Origin: Streptococcus mitis
GTDB taxonomy: Bacteria > Bacillota > Bacilli > Lactobacillales > Streptococcaceae
Assembly: GCF_000722695.1 (NCBI RefSeq)
Contig: NZ_JPFU01000012.1
Location: forward strand, 124,001-188,000
DNA length: 64,000 bases
Reading direction: 5' to 3'
Shown here: positions 38,138 through 51,281 of the stretch, piece by piece
How the letters are laid out: every line of letters begins with the position of its first letter
How positions within the stretch are numbered: position 1 is the first letter of the stretch
Translations under genes and position numbers: made by a program
The notes under the pieces: model-generated
What the model was told of the DNA's origin: nothing
What the model saw: the letters and a program-made list of their open reading frames with translations, nothing else
The model's database searches: none

Positions 38138-38200
38138 TCCCTTACTCCTTTTTTCTGACAAATGTCAGTTAATATATATAGGAAGGCTAAAAACAACAAG

Positions 38201-38207
38201 CCCCCCC
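38201..38207. repeat. Seven-base C (G on coding strand) tract in the adhesin leader
   Basis: A run of seven Cs on the plus strand, between the predicted transcription start (near 38237) and the ribosome site. The rest of 38138-38419 holds the adhesin promoter, AT-rich DNA and a terminator. Confidence 0.7.
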
Positions 38208-38243
38208 TCAAATATATTTGTATATTTAAAGGTTCTTATTAAA

Positions 38244-38272
38244 ATTATACCCTTTAATCCTTTATAAATCAA
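38244..38272 (-). promoter_or_regulatory. Promoter of the adhesin gene
   Basis: On the minus strand: TTGATT (38267-38272), 17 bases, TATAAT (38244-38249). It gives a leader of about 100 bases containing the G7 tract. Confidence 0.7.
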
Positions 38273-38371
38273 GTATTTCGGTTTTCTAAAAGATAATATA
38301 TTAATCCCATCAGATTGTTAGTTATAATATATTTAAAATATAAATAATATCTATATTGTTGATGTTTTTTA

Positions 38372-38413
38372 TAAAAAAAGCCTAGTTTAAAATGGTAAAA
38401 CTAGACTTTTTTA
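38372..38413. terminator. Terminator of the amino-acid ABC operon
   Basis: On the minus strand, AGTCTAGTTTT pairs with AAACTAGGCTTT, followed by Ts, just past the binding-protein gene. Confidence 0.8.
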
Positions 38414-38419
38414 TATATT

Positions 38420-39256
38420 TTATTTTTCTTCCTTCACTTCTTTGGTTGCTACATCATCACCAAACCATTTTTTGCTAATTTCTTGGAACTTACCATCCTT
38501 ATAAAGATTAGAAAATCCTTCATTTATCTTTTTAACCAGAGTTGTATCTTCCTTACGTGCTCCAACCGCAAAATCTTCTGTTTCTAGTCCAACTGTAAAG
38601 ACATTATAATCGTTTAAAACGCCTTCTGCTTCTAAATAATAGTTTGCATAGACACGATCAATTAATAGACCATCAATTCGATCGTTTTTCAAATCAATCA
38701 AGGCTTCATTAAAGGTTTGGTATTGATTCGCTTTATTATTAGCAACAATATCCTTCAAAATCGCTGGATTTGCTTCAAAGTCCTCATAACCAGATGAACC
38801 AGCTTGAGCTCCTAATGTCTTTCCAGCCATATCCTTTGCAGTCGTGATACCTGAAGATTTCTTAGTCACCAATACCTGCTCATTCTTCATATATGAGTTA
38901 CTGAATGCTACCTTTTCACGGCGTTCGTCTGTAGCGGAATAGCCATTCCAAATCAGATCAATCGTTCCTTTTGTCAATTCAGCTTCTTTCAAATCCCAAT
39001 CAATCGGTTGCCAATTTACCGTAATGCCATATTTTTCAAAAACAGCTGTAGCTAAATCAATATCAAATCCTGCATAGGAACCATCTTTCTGAGCAAATCC
39101 CATTGGAACAAAAGTACTATCAAATCCAATAGTAATAGACTTGTTAGACTTGTACTTAGACCAATTATCTCCACTAGTTTCACTAGCATTTTTCCCACAA
39201 GCTACTAAGAACAAAGCAGTCATTAGACTGACTAATATAAGCATCAATTTTTTCAT
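38420..39256 (-). CDS. Polar amino-acid ABC transporter binding lipoprotein
   Basis: A 278-residue lipoprotein. The signal ends in lipobox LVAC (Cys near residue 20). The family-3 solute-binding domain has ITIGFDSTFVPMGFAQKDGSYAGFDIDLA and VDLIWNGYSATDERREKVAFS-like segments, typical for cystine/glutamine/polar amino-acid binders. ATG 39256 is preceded by AGGAGG. It is the last gene of the permease-ATPase-binding protein operon. The exact substrate cannot be read from sequence. Confidence 0.92.
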   Translation of the reverse strand: MKKLMLILVSLMTALFLVACGKNASETSGDNWSKYKSNKSITIGFDSTFVPMGFAQKDGSYAGFDIDLATAVFEKYGITVNWQPIDWDLKEAELTKGTIDLIWNGYSATDERREKVAFSNSYMKNEQVLVTKKSSGITTAKDMAGKTLGAQAGSSGYEDFEANPAILKDIVANNKANQYQTFNEALIDLKNDRIDGLLIDRVYANYYLEAEGVLNDYNVFTVGLETEDFAVGARKEDTTLVKKINEGFSNLYKDGKFQEISKKWFGDDVATKEVKEEK

Positions 39257-39268
39257 CACTTTTTCCTC

Positions 39269-39898
39269 CTATTTAGGTTCTACTTTTAATAATACATCTG
39301 CAATATTTTCCGCAAACTGTAAATCATGGGTAACCACAATCTGGGTCATGCCAAGTTCTCTATTTTGCAAGATTAGTTTTTCCACTTCCAAGCGTAATTC
39401 TGGATCCAGGGCCGAAGTTGGTTCATCGTAGCCAATGATTTCTGGGTCAATCATCATAGCACGCGCCAAGGCCACCCGCTGTTTTTGCCCACCTGATAGT
39501 GAGAATGGATAAGCATCTGCGTGCCCTGCTAACCCTAACTGTTCCAAGAGTCCACGCGCCTTCTGTTCAGCCTCATCCTGCTTCATTCCCATTGTTTTCA
39601 CAGGCGATAAGGTCAAATTGTCTAAAACTGACAAATGAGGGAAAAGTTGAAAATCTTGGAATACAAATCCCAGTAGATTTTGCTTCTCCAATTCATCCAA
39701 TTCTAAGGGTTCTCCATTATAAAAGATTTGACCTGAATCAATGGTTTCAAGACCTGCAAGCATACGTAAGAGAGTCGTCTTACCTCCACCAGAAGGCCCA
39801 ACGATAGCTAGGATTTGCTTTTCAGGAATATTTAGACTGAAATCAGACAGGATTCGTTTGTCTCCGAATTTCTTATTGATATTTCGTAATTCTAACAT
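39269..39898 (-). CDS. Polar amino-acid ABC transporter ATPase
   Basis: A 209-residue ATP-binding subunit. Walker A GPSGGGKTT, signature LSGGQKQR, Walker B IIGYDEPTSALDPE and the His-loop IVVTHD are all present. GlnQ-like. Slightly short at the C-terminus (ends LLKVEPK) compared with about 240 in many relatives, but all catalytic motifs are present. It lies 9 bases after the permease gene. Confidence 0.93.
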   Translation of the reverse strand: MLELRNINKKFGDKRILSDFSLNIPEKQILAIVGPSGGGKTTLLRMLAGLETIDSGQIFYNGEPLELDELEKQNLLGFVFQDFQLFPHLSVLDNLTLSPVKTMGMKQDEAEQKARGLLEQLGLAGHADAYPFSLSGGQKQRVALARAMMIDPEIIGYDEPTSALDPELRLEVEKLILQNRELGMTQIVVTHDLQFAENIADVLLKVEPK

Positions 39899-39907
39899 GT
39901 CAACCTC

Positions 39908-40549
39908 CTATCTATAATAACTGTACTTCTTCTCAACTTTTTTGGAAATGATTGTCACAATACCAATCAAAATCAAGTAAATGGCTCCTGCCAAGAACAT
40001 GGGAACAAGGCTGGCATCACGGTTGGCAGCTGTTCGGCTTGCTAAGATAAGGTCTGAAATTCCTAGAGCGTAGACTAGAGACGTATCCTTGACCAAACTC
40101 ATAACCTCATTAAATACACTAGGGAGAACAATCTTGGTCACCTGAGGCAAGATAATATAGCGCACTGTGTCAAAAGGACTAAACTTCAAGACCTTAGCAG
40201 CCTCGTATTGGCCTTTGGGAATCGTATCGATCCCCCCACGGAAGATTTCAGCAAAGTAAGCCGCATAATTGAGAACAAAGGCAATAATAGCTGCAGGAAG
40301 ACGGTCCAAACGAATCCCAATGCCTGGGAGCACATAATAGATAAAGATCAATTGCAAGAGCAAGGGTGTCCCCCGCATAATCCAAATATAAATGTTAATC
40401 AGATGATGGAGGAGCTTCCAATGGACTTGCAAGGCAAAGGCAATCAAAACGCCCAAGGGAATAGAAAAAATCAAGACCAGTGCAAAAACCTGTAAAGTCA
40501 TGCTTGCACCGCTCAATAAACTCGGTAATATCTCAAATAAATAAGACAT
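39908..40549 (-). CDS. Polar amino-acid ABC transporter permease
   Basis: A 213-residue HEQRo/GlnP-like membrane subunit with about five helices. It has the binding-protein-dependent transport signature around RGGIDTIPKGQYEAAKVLKFSPFDTVRYIILPQ (the EAA loop that contacts the ATPase). IMRGTPLLLQLIFIYY near residue 58 is typical of the subfamily. First gene of the three-gene operon. Confidence 0.93.
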   Translation of the reverse strand: MSYLFEILPSLLSGASMTLQVFALVLIFSIPLGVLIAFALQVHWKLLHHLINIYIWIMRGTPLLLQLIFIYYVLPGIGIRLDRLPAAIIAFVLNYAAYFAEIFRGGIDTIPKGQYEAAKVLKFSPFDTVRYIILPQVTKIVLPSVFNEVMSLVKDTSLVYALGISDLILASRTAANRDASLVPMFLAGAIYLILIGIVTIISKKVEKKYSYYR

Positions 40550-40644
40550 ACTGACACCTCCTTAAAATAATTGTCCCTATTATAGCATACATAAACTAAA
40601 TTACAACTATTTTTATAAAAAAATTACATTGTTAACAAAAATAA

Positions 40645-40682
40645 AAACTATATCTTTCAAAATTGATAAGATATAGCTTTAA
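40645..40682 (-). terminator. Terminator of the TPR gene
   Basis: On the minus strand, AAAGCTATATCT pairs with AGATATAGTTTT, followed by TATTTTT. Confidence 0.7.
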
Positions 40683-40694
40683 ATCATTTTATTC

Positions 40695-41924
40695 CTAAAG
40701 TCTTTCATACAGTTCTTGCATTTGTACATCATCTGGAACCAGTTTTAAGTAAGCTTGGGCATTGACTTTTGCTTCCTCAAAGTAGCCCAATTCATGCAAG
40801 AGATAGATATAGTGTTCCAGAAATTCTGGATTGTCCTTCAAATCTCCTGCCAACTCTTGGTAATGCTCATAGGCGGTATCCAAATCGTCCATTTCTTGAT
40901 AAGAGCGAGCAATCATCCACTTGGTCAAGAGATTTTCTGGCTCCTCACTTTGTAAGTCTAAAATATCCTCATAACGCTCTTGTTCTAGATAAATAGTAGC
41001 TAGACGGAGTAAGATTTCTTCCGTATCCTCAGCGTCTTCTTTTGCAGTAAGGAGATAATTTTCTGCACCACTAGCATCATGCAGTTCATAAGAAAATTGT
41101 GAAGCAGCTAGCAAGAGACGAGTTTCAAAGGGATTTTTCTCCAAGCCTTGCTTAGCGATAAGCAGGGCTTCTTGAGCTTGGTGTTCCTTATGTAAGGCCT
41201 GACTATACCCATACTCATAACCTTCAAAGTCAGGAGAAATGGTATCAATCTGCTTAAAGTAGAAGACAGCTTTTTGGTATTCTTCTTGATCAAAGTAAAG
41301 ACTAGCTAACTCAAAAGCTGTTAAATCATCGTATTCTAACTCCAGGGCTTTTTCTAAAAATTCTGTAGCTGTTTCAAATTTCCCTAACTGGGCATAGGCA
41401 AATCCAATCCGTTGATAGGTAGAAATGCCCGTTTGCTCATAAATCGAACGATTATCTAACTGGGCATATCCTTGAATAGCCTCTTGGTAATTTTCCAACT
41501 CACTATCCAACTCTGCCAAGCCCAATATCAAGAGAGGGTCCTCTGAGTAAGTTAATGCTTCTAACAATTTCTCACGCGCCACATCTGTCAAACCTTCCAT
41601 CTGGTAAAGGTCTGCCTTAAGGGCCAAAGCCGATATATACCAGTCACTGTCAGCTTGGATTTCCTCTAGATAGGCAAAGGCTTCTTCTATTTGACCATCT
41701 TCGCTAGCAATAGTTGCTAGATTAAGATGAACCTCTGGAAAGTCCTCTACGATTTTCAGGTAAATTTCCTTGGCCTGAGGATAAAAACCAATCCCTTCTA
41801 GATAGGTAGCTAACTCATACAGAAGGTCACTTGGATCATTTTCTAAAGCTTTGACGAAATAGTGCTCAGCCTTGGTTAAATCTTGCTCCTCCAAAGCCTG
41901 TAACATCTGTTGACTATTGTTCAC
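40695..41924 (-). CDS. Tetratricopeptide-repeat protein
   Basis: A 409-residue cytoplasmic protein made largely of TPR helices. The 34-residue pattern is visible throughout, for example KAEHYFVKALENDPSDLLYELA, GQIEEAFAYLEEIQ, GKFETATEFLEKALELEYDD and YQKAVFYFKQIDTISPDF. It is acidic, with no signal or membrane segment. TPR arrays bind protein partners; the partner is unknown. Its start overlaps the end of the AI-2E-type permease gene by 11 bases, indicating co-translation. Confidence 0.9.
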   Translation of the reverse strand: MNNSQQMLQALEEQDLTKAEHYFVKALENDPSDLLYELATYLEGIGFYPQAKEIYLKIVEDFPEVHLNLATIASEDGQIEEAFAYLEEIQADSDWYISALALKADLYQMEGLTDVAREKLLEALTYSEDPLLILGLAELDSELENYQEAIQGYAQLDNRSIYEQTGISTYQRIGFAYAQLGKFETATEFLEKALELEYDDLTAFELASLYFDQEEYQKAVFYFKQIDTISPDFEGYEYGYSQALHKEHQAQEALLIAKQGLEKNPFETRLLLAASQFSYELHDASGAENYLLTAKEDAEDTEEILLRLATIYLEQERYEDILDLQSEEPENLLTKWMIARSYQEMDDLDTAYEHYQELAGDLKDNPEFLEHYIYLLHELGYFEEAKVNAQAYLKLVPDDVQMQELYERL

Positions 41925-43080
41925 TCTTTACTTCCTCTCCTTCTAGTTCATATAGGCCACTAACTACCTTATACCATTCAAAAATAGCTGAAATGACAAC
42001 CTTAGCAGAGGCATAAACTGGAATACCGAGCAAGACTCCCCAGATACCAAACATGGATCCTGAAGTTAACAAGACAAAAAGAACATTAATAGGATGGATG
42101 TTTAATTGACTTCCCAAAATCAGTGGAGAGACAAAACGGCCTTCAATAGTTTGTTCCACGATAAAGATAATCACCACTTTTAACAGCATGACTGGCCCTG
42201 CAATCAAGCCCAGAACTAAGGCAGGAAGCATGGCCAAGAAGCTACCAAGATAAGGAACCAGATTTAAAATACCAGCAGTAACACCCAGCGTAACCGCATA
42301 GCGTAGACCGATAATCTTGAAAAAGATGATAAACATTACTGCTACAATAATAGCCACTGTTACTTGCCCTCGAACATAGTTGGACAACTGTTGATTCACA
42401 TCTGACAGAACCTGTCCTACAGGCTCCTTCAATTTCATCGGCATGAATTGAGTCAAATAGTTACGCAAGCCTTTCCCATCACGCAAGAGATAAAAGAGCA
42501 TGAAAGGAACGATAATCAAGGCAACAATCACTTGAGATGCCCCGCTAATAAAGGCACTCACCCAGTTGACTGCCTGAGAAGAAACCTTGCTTGCCCAAAC
42601 TGTAGCCTGGCTAGAAAAATTGGTCAAAACTTGCTCTAGCTGGGGCCTGAAATCATCTGGCAAACGCTTGGTTACCAAATCATTAATAACTCTGTCTGCA
42701 TCTTCGAGATAGATTGGTACATTTCTTGCAAATGTTAAGACCTGACGCTGCAGATTTGGAATAGCTACTGCCAATCCCCAAATGATAAAGAGGGCGATAA
42801 TCACAAAAACAATACTGATGGCTATAACGCGATTGACTTTGTGTTTTTCCATCCAATCAACAATAGGATTTAACAAATAATATAGCAGTCCAGATAGAAT
42901 GACTGGCAACATCACAACCGCCAAAAAGTCTAAAACAGGTGAAAATAAAAAACTAATCTTACTTAAAATAAAAAGATTGAGTCCCAATAATAAGGTTACC
43001 AAAAATACCGTAATGGCCTTGTTATCCAAAAACCACTTGAAAAACCAAGATAGGCTAAAATGTTTCTCTTTTTGTTCCAT
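41914..43080 (-). CDS. AI-2E family transporter
   Basis: A 388-residue membrane protein of the AI-2E/YdiK/PerM family, with about seven or eight hydrophobic segments. The typical stretch LVPYLGSFLAMLPALVLGLI and IVEQTIEGRFVSPLILGSQLNIHP are present. Members have been linked to AI-2 export, Na/H exchange or other small-molecule efflux; the name does not settle the substrate. It overlaps the downstream TPR gene. Confidence 0.9.
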   Translation of the reverse strand: MEQKEKHFSLSWFFKWFLDNKAITVFLVTLLLGLNLFILSKISFLFSPVLDFLAVVMLPVILSGLLYYLLNPIVDWMEKHKVNRVIAISIVFVIIALFIIWGLAVAIPNLQRQVLTFARNVPIYLEDADRVINDLVTKRLPDDFRPQLEQVLTNFSSQATVWASKVSSQAVNWVSAFISGASQVIVALIIVPFMLFYLLRDGKGLRNYLTQFMPMKLKEPVGQVLSDVNQQLSNYVRGQVTVAIIVAVMFIIFFKIIGLRYAVTLGVTAGILNLVPYLGSFLAMLPALVLGLIAGPVMLLKVVIIFIVEQTIEGRFVSPLILGSQLNIHPINVLFVLLTSGSMFGIWGVLLGIPVYASAKVVISAIFEWYKVVSGLYELEGEEVKSEQ

Positions 43081-43168
43081 AAATACTTCCTTTCTATCGT
43101 TCTCTCATTATATCATTTTTAGGAAAAAATAACTCTTTTTTAAAGTGCTTACATGGAGACAGCGACAT

Positions 43169-43194
43169 AAAAAATCCCCTCAAAAGAGGAGATT
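43169..43194 (-). terminator. Terminator of the peptide-binding lipoprotein gene
   Basis: AATCTCCTC and GAGGGGATT on the minus strand, followed by TTTT. Confidence 0.85.
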
Positions 43195-43197
43195 CAA

Positions 43198-45180
43198 TTA
43201 GTCTTGAATATGACGGTCTAAGTTCTTCTGATAATCTGCGTTTGATTTGGCTTTTTCTTCAGCAAATTTCTTGCGGAACTCATCCATTTCTTTAGTAGTG
43301 ACAATCTTATCCTGAAGTTTAAGATATTTATAGCTAAGTTCACCAGTCTTATCACCTACCCAGCCATATGCACCAGTACCTAGAACTTTCTTCGTTACGA
43401 GCATTTGGGCACCGTCTGACTGTGCAGGAATAACCAAGGCACTGTCTGTTAACCAAGCTTGAGCTTTAGCATATTTGGTATAGCGTTTTTCAAGATCTGT
43501 TTTCTCACTATTAGCATCCGTGATTAACTCTTTAAACTTATCTAACCCAACCGCTTTGATTGCTGAACTGTCTTTACCTGGTACTACACCTAGGGAACCA
43601 AGAAGATTTGGTCCAGATGTTGGATCAAATATATCTAGATAAGTTGATGGATCTGCGTAATCAGGCCCCCATCCACTATTTGCATTAATATCCCAGTCAG
43701 TATTGGTATTAGAAGTAGCTAGAACCGTCATACTTGCCAATTCATCATCAGAAACTTGTTGAATATCAACTATAACATTATCTGATCCAAGAGCTTCCTC
43801 GATAGATTGTTTATAAGATTGATATTGACGCACAAACTGTGGACGAGTAGAAGATACTGGAATATCTAAATGAATAGGGAACTGTACTCCATCAGCTTGA
43901 AGAGTTTTCTTGGCAGCTTCCAATTTAGCTTTAGCCTTATCTACATTATGAAGTGAATCCTGGGCATCATCAAGACTGACATCTTTCCATACACCATCTA
44001 ACTTATCCAATTCTGCCTTAGCTACTTGCCCAAATGACTGCTCTCCTACTTGTACAAATGTTGGAGGTGTTAAACTTGTACGTAATTTACGCGGTGCTAC
44101 TTCGTCCCCAAATACTTGAGAGATTCCTGCTTTACGATCTGTAGCAAAAGCCAAAGCTTGACGGAAATCTTTGTTCAGCAAAGCCTTCTTAGTAGATGAT
44201 TTTTCTGCATCACTTGTTTTAGCAGTGTGATTGTAGGCAACACGGTCAATATTGGTCGAAATATAGAAAGTAGTTCCTTGTTGTTGACTATAAATAATGT
44301 TATCTTTATATTTTTCTTTTAGCCGTTCATAGTTAGCAGAGTTTTTAAAGAGAGGTGCTGCAGGATAATTTCCTTCATCAAAACCACGTCCAAGAGAGTC
44401 TGCATCCTGACCATCAAAGTAAGACAACTTAATATCATCAATAAAGACATTTTGTTTATCCCAATAGTTTTGGTTTTTGGTCATTTCAATAGAAGATTTA
44501 GATGTAAGACCTGTGAGAAGATAAGCCCCATTGTATAGAATGCTTGTTACATCAGTCGCCTTACCAAAGTCATCTCCTTTAGAAGCTAAAAAGTCTTCGC
44601 TAACAGGAGCAAGAACTCCCATTGTTGTTTTCGAATTCCAGAAAGATTCTGGATGGTTTAAAGTATAGACTACAGTATAATCGTCTGTTGCTTTTACACC
44701 AACAGTAGAAAAATCCGTTGTTTTCCCATTTACATAGTCATCTAATCCTTTAATAGAATCCTGTACAAGATAAAGTCCTTCTGATTTCTTGTCAGCTGCG
44801 TGTTTTAGACCAGTCACAAAATCCTGAGCCTTAACTTCTCCATATTCTTCGCCTTCATTGGTATACCACTTGATACCCTTACGAATTTTATAGGTATAAG
44901 TCAAACCATCTTTGGAAACCGTCCAATCTTCTGCAACTGATGGTACTAGATTCCCATATTGATCATTTTCCAGTAGTCCATCAATGACATTACCAGTAAT
45001 CTGTTTTGTAGACTTTTGCCCAGCAACTGTATAATCCAGACTCGCAGGATCTGATGAAAATACATAGGCATAAGTAACTGGTTTAGTTGCTTCCTTATTC
45101 CCATTACCAGATGAACAAGCTGCTAGAACAGCTGCTGAGAGTACAGCAACTCCAGCTGCTAAGAAGACACGTTTTTTCAT
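43198..45180 (-). CDS. Orphan oligopeptide-binding lipoprotein (AmiA/AliA/AliB family)
   Basis: A 660-residue lipoprotein with signal MKKRVFLAAGVAVLSAAVLA and lipobox LAAC. It is a family-5 solute-binding protein; segments such as TYAYVFSSDPASLDYTVAGQ, YNGAYLLTG, FRQALAFATDRKAG and GWGPDYADPSTYLDIFDPTS are those of pneumococcal AmiA/AliA/AliB. No permease or ATPase genes are nearby, so it probably supplies peptides to an Ami transporter encoded elsewhere. In pneumococcus these proteins act in nutrition, competence and niche sensing. I do not assign which paralogue it is. Confidence 0.92.
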   Translation of the reverse strand: MKKRVFLAAGVAVLSAAVLAACSSGNGNKEATKPVTYAYVFSSDPASLDYTVAGQKSTKQITGNVIDGLLENDQYGNLVPSVAEDWTVSKDGLTYTYKIRKGIKWYTNEGEEYGEVKAQDFVTGLKHAADKKSEGLYLVQDSIKGLDDYVNGKTTDFSTVGVKATDDYTVVYTLNHPESFWNSKTTMGVLAPVSEDFLASKGDDFGKATDVTSILYNGAYLLTGLTSKSSIEMTKNQNYWDKQNVFIDDIKLSYFDGQDADSLGRGFDEGNYPAAPLFKNSANYERLKEKYKDNIIYSQQQGTTFYISTNIDRVAYNHTAKTSDAEKSSTKKALLNKDFRQALAFATDRKAGISQVFGDEVAPRKLRTSLTPPTFVQVGEQSFGQVAKAELDKLDGVWKDVSLDDAQDSLHNVDKAKAKLEAAKKTLQADGVQFPIHLDIPVSSTRPQFVRQYQSYKQSIEEALGSDNVIVDIQQVSDDELASMTVLATSNTNTDWDINANSGWGPDYADPSTYLDIFDPTSGPNLLGSLGVVPGKDSSAIKAVGLDKFKELITDANSEKTDLEKRYTKYAKAQAWLTDSALVIPAQSDGAQMLVTKKVLGTGAYGWVGDKTGELSYKYLKLQDKIVTTKEMDEFRKKFAEEKAKSNADYQKNLDRHIQD

Positions 45181-45317
45181 AAAAAACTCCTTTGCAATTT
45201 ATATAGGATTATTATAGCACTTTTCAAAAGGAAATCAACACAAAACTAAGTCAAATTTAATATTTTGTTATATTTTTTATGTCTTATATAGAGTTCCTCC
45301 AACTACCGTTTTTGTGA

Positions 45318-45323
45318 TATAAT
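45318..45323 (+). promoter_or_regulatory. Extended -10 promoter of the lactonase gene
   Basis: TGA followed by TATAAT (45318-45323), 28 bases before the ATG. AAAGAGG serves as ribosome site. Confidence 0.55.
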
Positions 45324-45351
45324 AGTCTTATCTTTATAAAGAGGTATAGTC

Positions 45352-46365
45352 ATGAAAGAAACTGTTTATTTTGGAACTTATACACGTCGTATTTCCCAAG
45401 GAATTTACAAGGCAGACTTTGATACAGAAACTGGGCAGCTTTCAAATCTAGGACTTTTTGCTCCTGAACCAAGTCCAACCTATCTTGCTTTTGATCAGCA
45501 CCAACATCTATACACTGTTGGTAGTCAGGATGACAAGGGAGGCATTGCAGCCTATCAAACTGACGGGACTTTATTAAATCATGTCGTGGAAGAAGGAGCT
45601 CCCCACTGTTATGTTGCTGTTGATGAAAAGCGTGATTTGGTTTACGCAGCCAACTACCACAAGGGACAGGTTCTTGTTTATAAACGTCAGGGAGATGGTA
45701 GTCTTCTACTTAGTGATGTGGATCAACACAGTGGCCAAGGTCCACATGAGAATCAAGCTTCTCCCCATGTTCACTTTACAGACTTAACACCTGACCACTA
45801 TCTAGTGACATGCGACTTAGGAACTGACCAAGTCATCACTTATGACCTTGATCAAGAAGGGAAATTATCTAAACTCTATACCTATCACAGTCAGCCAGGA
45901 GCAGGCTCACGTCATATCATTTTCCATAATCACTATAAAATCGCTTATCTGATTTGTGAACTCAATAGCACTGTCGAAGTTTTAATCTACGATGGTGTTG
46001 GCGAATTTGAACGCATGCAAGTTATTTCAACTCTACCAGAAGGTTACGAAGGTTTTAATGGAACTGCTGCTATTCGTCTCTCTAAAGATGGTAAATACCT
46101 CTACGCTTCTAACCGTGGCCATGATTCTATCGCAGTATATACAATTCTTGCAGACGGTAGCTTAGAGTTATTAGAAATCGTTCCTACTCATGGTCAGACT
46201 CCACGTGATTTTGATTTGACACCAGACCAAGAATTTGTCATTGCTGTCCATCAAGACTCTGACAATGCAACCGTCTTTAAACGCAATCCTGAAACTGGTC
46301 GTCTAGCAGAACTTTCTAACGACTTCCATGTACCAGAAGCAGTCTGCATCAGTTTTGCTCCTTAA
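45352..46365 (+). CDS. Lactonase-family seven-bladed beta-propeller (6-phosphogluconolactonase-like)
   Basis: A 337-residue cytoplasmic protein of the YbhE/Pgl beta-propeller type, possibly 6-phosphogluconolactonase of the oxidative pentose phosphate pathway. Repeated blade motifs are visible: SPTYLAFDQHQHLYTVG, DLVYAANYHKGQVLVYK, GPHENQASPHVHFTDLTPD, GSRHIIFHNHYKIAYL, KYLYASNRGHDSIAVY and HGQTPRDFDLTPDQEFVIAV. No signal peptide. It is convergent with the ATP synthase operon and shares its terminator. Confidence 0.88.
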   Translation: MKETVYFGTYTRRISQGIYKADFDTETGQLSNLGLFAPEPSPTYLAFDQHQHLYTVGSQDDKGGIAAYQTDGTLLNHVVEEGAPHCYVAVDEKRDLVYAANYHKGQVLVYKRQGDGSLLLSDVDQHSGQGPHENQASPHVHFTDLTPDHYLVTCDLGTDQVITYDLDQEGKLSKLYTYHSQPGAGSRHIIFHNHYKIAYLICELNSTVEVLIYDGVGEFERMQVISTLPEGYEGFNGTAAIRLSKDGKYLYASNRGHDSIAVYTILADGSLELLEIVPTHGQTPRDFDLTPDQEFVIAVHQDSDNATVFKRNPETGRLAELSNDFHVPEAVCISFAP

Positions 46366-46373
46366 GAAAACAT

Positions 46374-46409
46374 AAAAAAATGAACTTGGTAACTCAAGTT
46401 CATTTTTTC
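46374..46409. terminator. Bidirectional terminator (lactonase / ATP synthase)
   Basis: AAATGAACTTG and CAAGTTCATTT stem with A and T runs on its two sides, between convergent genes. Confidence 0.9.
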
Positions 46410-46829
46410 TTATAGTCTTTTTCCGACATTAATACGATTAATAGCACGTTGCAAAGCAATCTTAGCACGACGCTCTTGATCAATCAAGTGTTTTTCGTGA
46501 GCTTCTTCGATTTCACGCTCCGCACGAAGCTTTGCACGTTCTGCACGGCTAACATCGATATCACGAGCACGTTCTGCAGAATCCGCAACGATTGTAATGA
46601 TATCATTGGCAATTTCAATAACGCCTCCGTTTACTGCAATCCAGTTCACGTGATCTTCATCATCAATACGTTTCACCTTTACTTCATCAACTGCTAAAAC
46701 CGCAATCATATTTTCATGTCGTGGCAAGATCCCCATCTCACCATCCAGAGTTCGAACTGATACATAGCTGGCATGGTGATCATAGACGAGACCATCTGGT
46801 GTCACGATCTGGACAGTTAACTGAGCCAT
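46410..46829 (-). CDS. atpC: ATP synthase F1 epsilon subunit
   Basis: A 139-residue epsilon subunit: a beta-sandwich domain ([38 protein letters not shown]) and a C-terminal helical hairpin of Ala/Arg/Glu-rich helices ([21 protein letters not shown]). It couples F1 to the rotor and regulates ATPase activity. Last gene of the operon, 10 bases after atpD. Confidence 0.96.
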   Translation of the reverse strand: MAQLTVQIVTPDGLVYDHHASYVSVRTLDGEMGILPRHENMIAVLAVDEVKVKRIDDEDHVNWIAVNGGVIEIANDIITIVADSAERARDIDVSRAERAKLRAEREIEEAHEKHLIDQERRAKIALQRAINRINVGKRL

Positions 46830-46839
46830 AGATCACCTC

Positions 46840-48255
<1,416 letters not shown>

Positions 48256-48330
48256 CTATTCTATATAAGATACTGTCGGTTCCTAGCTCAACTAGGTCCT
48301 AAGTTCATTTCATACGAGCTGGACTAAAGC

Positions 48331-49209
48331 CTATTCTAAGGCACTAGCTCCTGCTACGATTTCTGTAATTTCTTGTGTAATCGCCGCCTGTCTGGCACGG
48401 TTATACTGAATTGTCAAATCATTGATGACTTTCTTAGCATTATCTGTCGCTGTTTGCATGGCTGTCATACCAGCAGCATTTTCAGCTGTCTTGGCATCGA
48501 TAATAGCACCGTAAATCATACTTTCTGCAAACTGAGGCAATAGCTGCTCCAAAATTTCTTCTCGGCTGGTTTCCAATTCAAAAGTCAAGCTGTACTCTTC
48601 ATCCGCTTCATTTGGATCCAAGTCAACAATCGGAAGCATTTGTTCCACACGCATTTGACTGGTTAGTGTATTGACATGGTGGTTATAGCAGACATAGAGT
48701 TCATCAAAAAGTTCATTTTGATACATTTCAACAGTTTTTGAAATAATCTTACGAACTTCATCAAAGCTAGGCTGATCCGCCAAGCCACGTAGTTCATAAA
48801 GTGGTTGAATACCACGAGCCTTAAAGAAATCGGCTCCCATTCCACCGATACAGATCATTTCAAAGCCTTTACCGTCTGGATGGTATTCTTCTTTCAACTC
48901 CATAACGGCTTTCAAAATAGAAGAATTGTACCCTCCAACCAAACCGCGATCTGAAGTAATAACGATATAGCCTGTCTTCTTAACTGGACGACTAATCAAC
49001 ATGGGATTGGTTGAACCACCAGCTCCATTTCCATGTAAAATATCCGTTAAAAGTTTACGAACTTTTTGGGCATATACTTGGAAGTTACGAGCTGCTTCTT
49101 CAGAGCGACCTAGCTTAGCAGCCGATACCATTTGCATGGCATTTGTGATTTGACTCGTATTTTTTGTTGAGGCGATTTTTGTTTTAATATCATTTAGAGA
49201 TACTGCCAT
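48331..49209 (-). CDS. atpG: ATP synthase F1 gamma subunit
   Basis: A 292-residue central-shaft subunit. Both long coiled-coil ends are recognisable: [30 protein letters not shown] at the N-terminus and [43 protein letters not shown] at the C-terminus. [14 protein letters not shown] lies in the middle domain. It lies between atpA and atpD, 84 bases before atpD. Confidence 0.97.
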   Translation of the reverse strand: MAVSLNDIKTKIASTKNTSQITNAMQMVSAAKLGRSEEAARNFQVYAQKVRKLLTDILHGNGAGGSTNPMLISRPVKKTGYIVITSDRGLVGGYNSSILKAVMELKEEYHPDGKGFEMICIGGMGADFFKARGIQPLYELRGLADQPSFDEVRKIISKTVEMYQNELFDELYVCYNHHVNTLTSQMRVEQMLPIVDLDPNEADEEYSLTFELETSREEILEQLLPQFAESMIYGAIIDAKTAENAAGMTAMQTATDNAKKVINDLTIQYNRARQAAITQEITEIVAGASALE

Positions 49210-49224
49210 CTGACACCTCTATTC

Positions 49225-51280
<2,056 letters not shown>

Positions 51281-51281
<1 letters not shown>

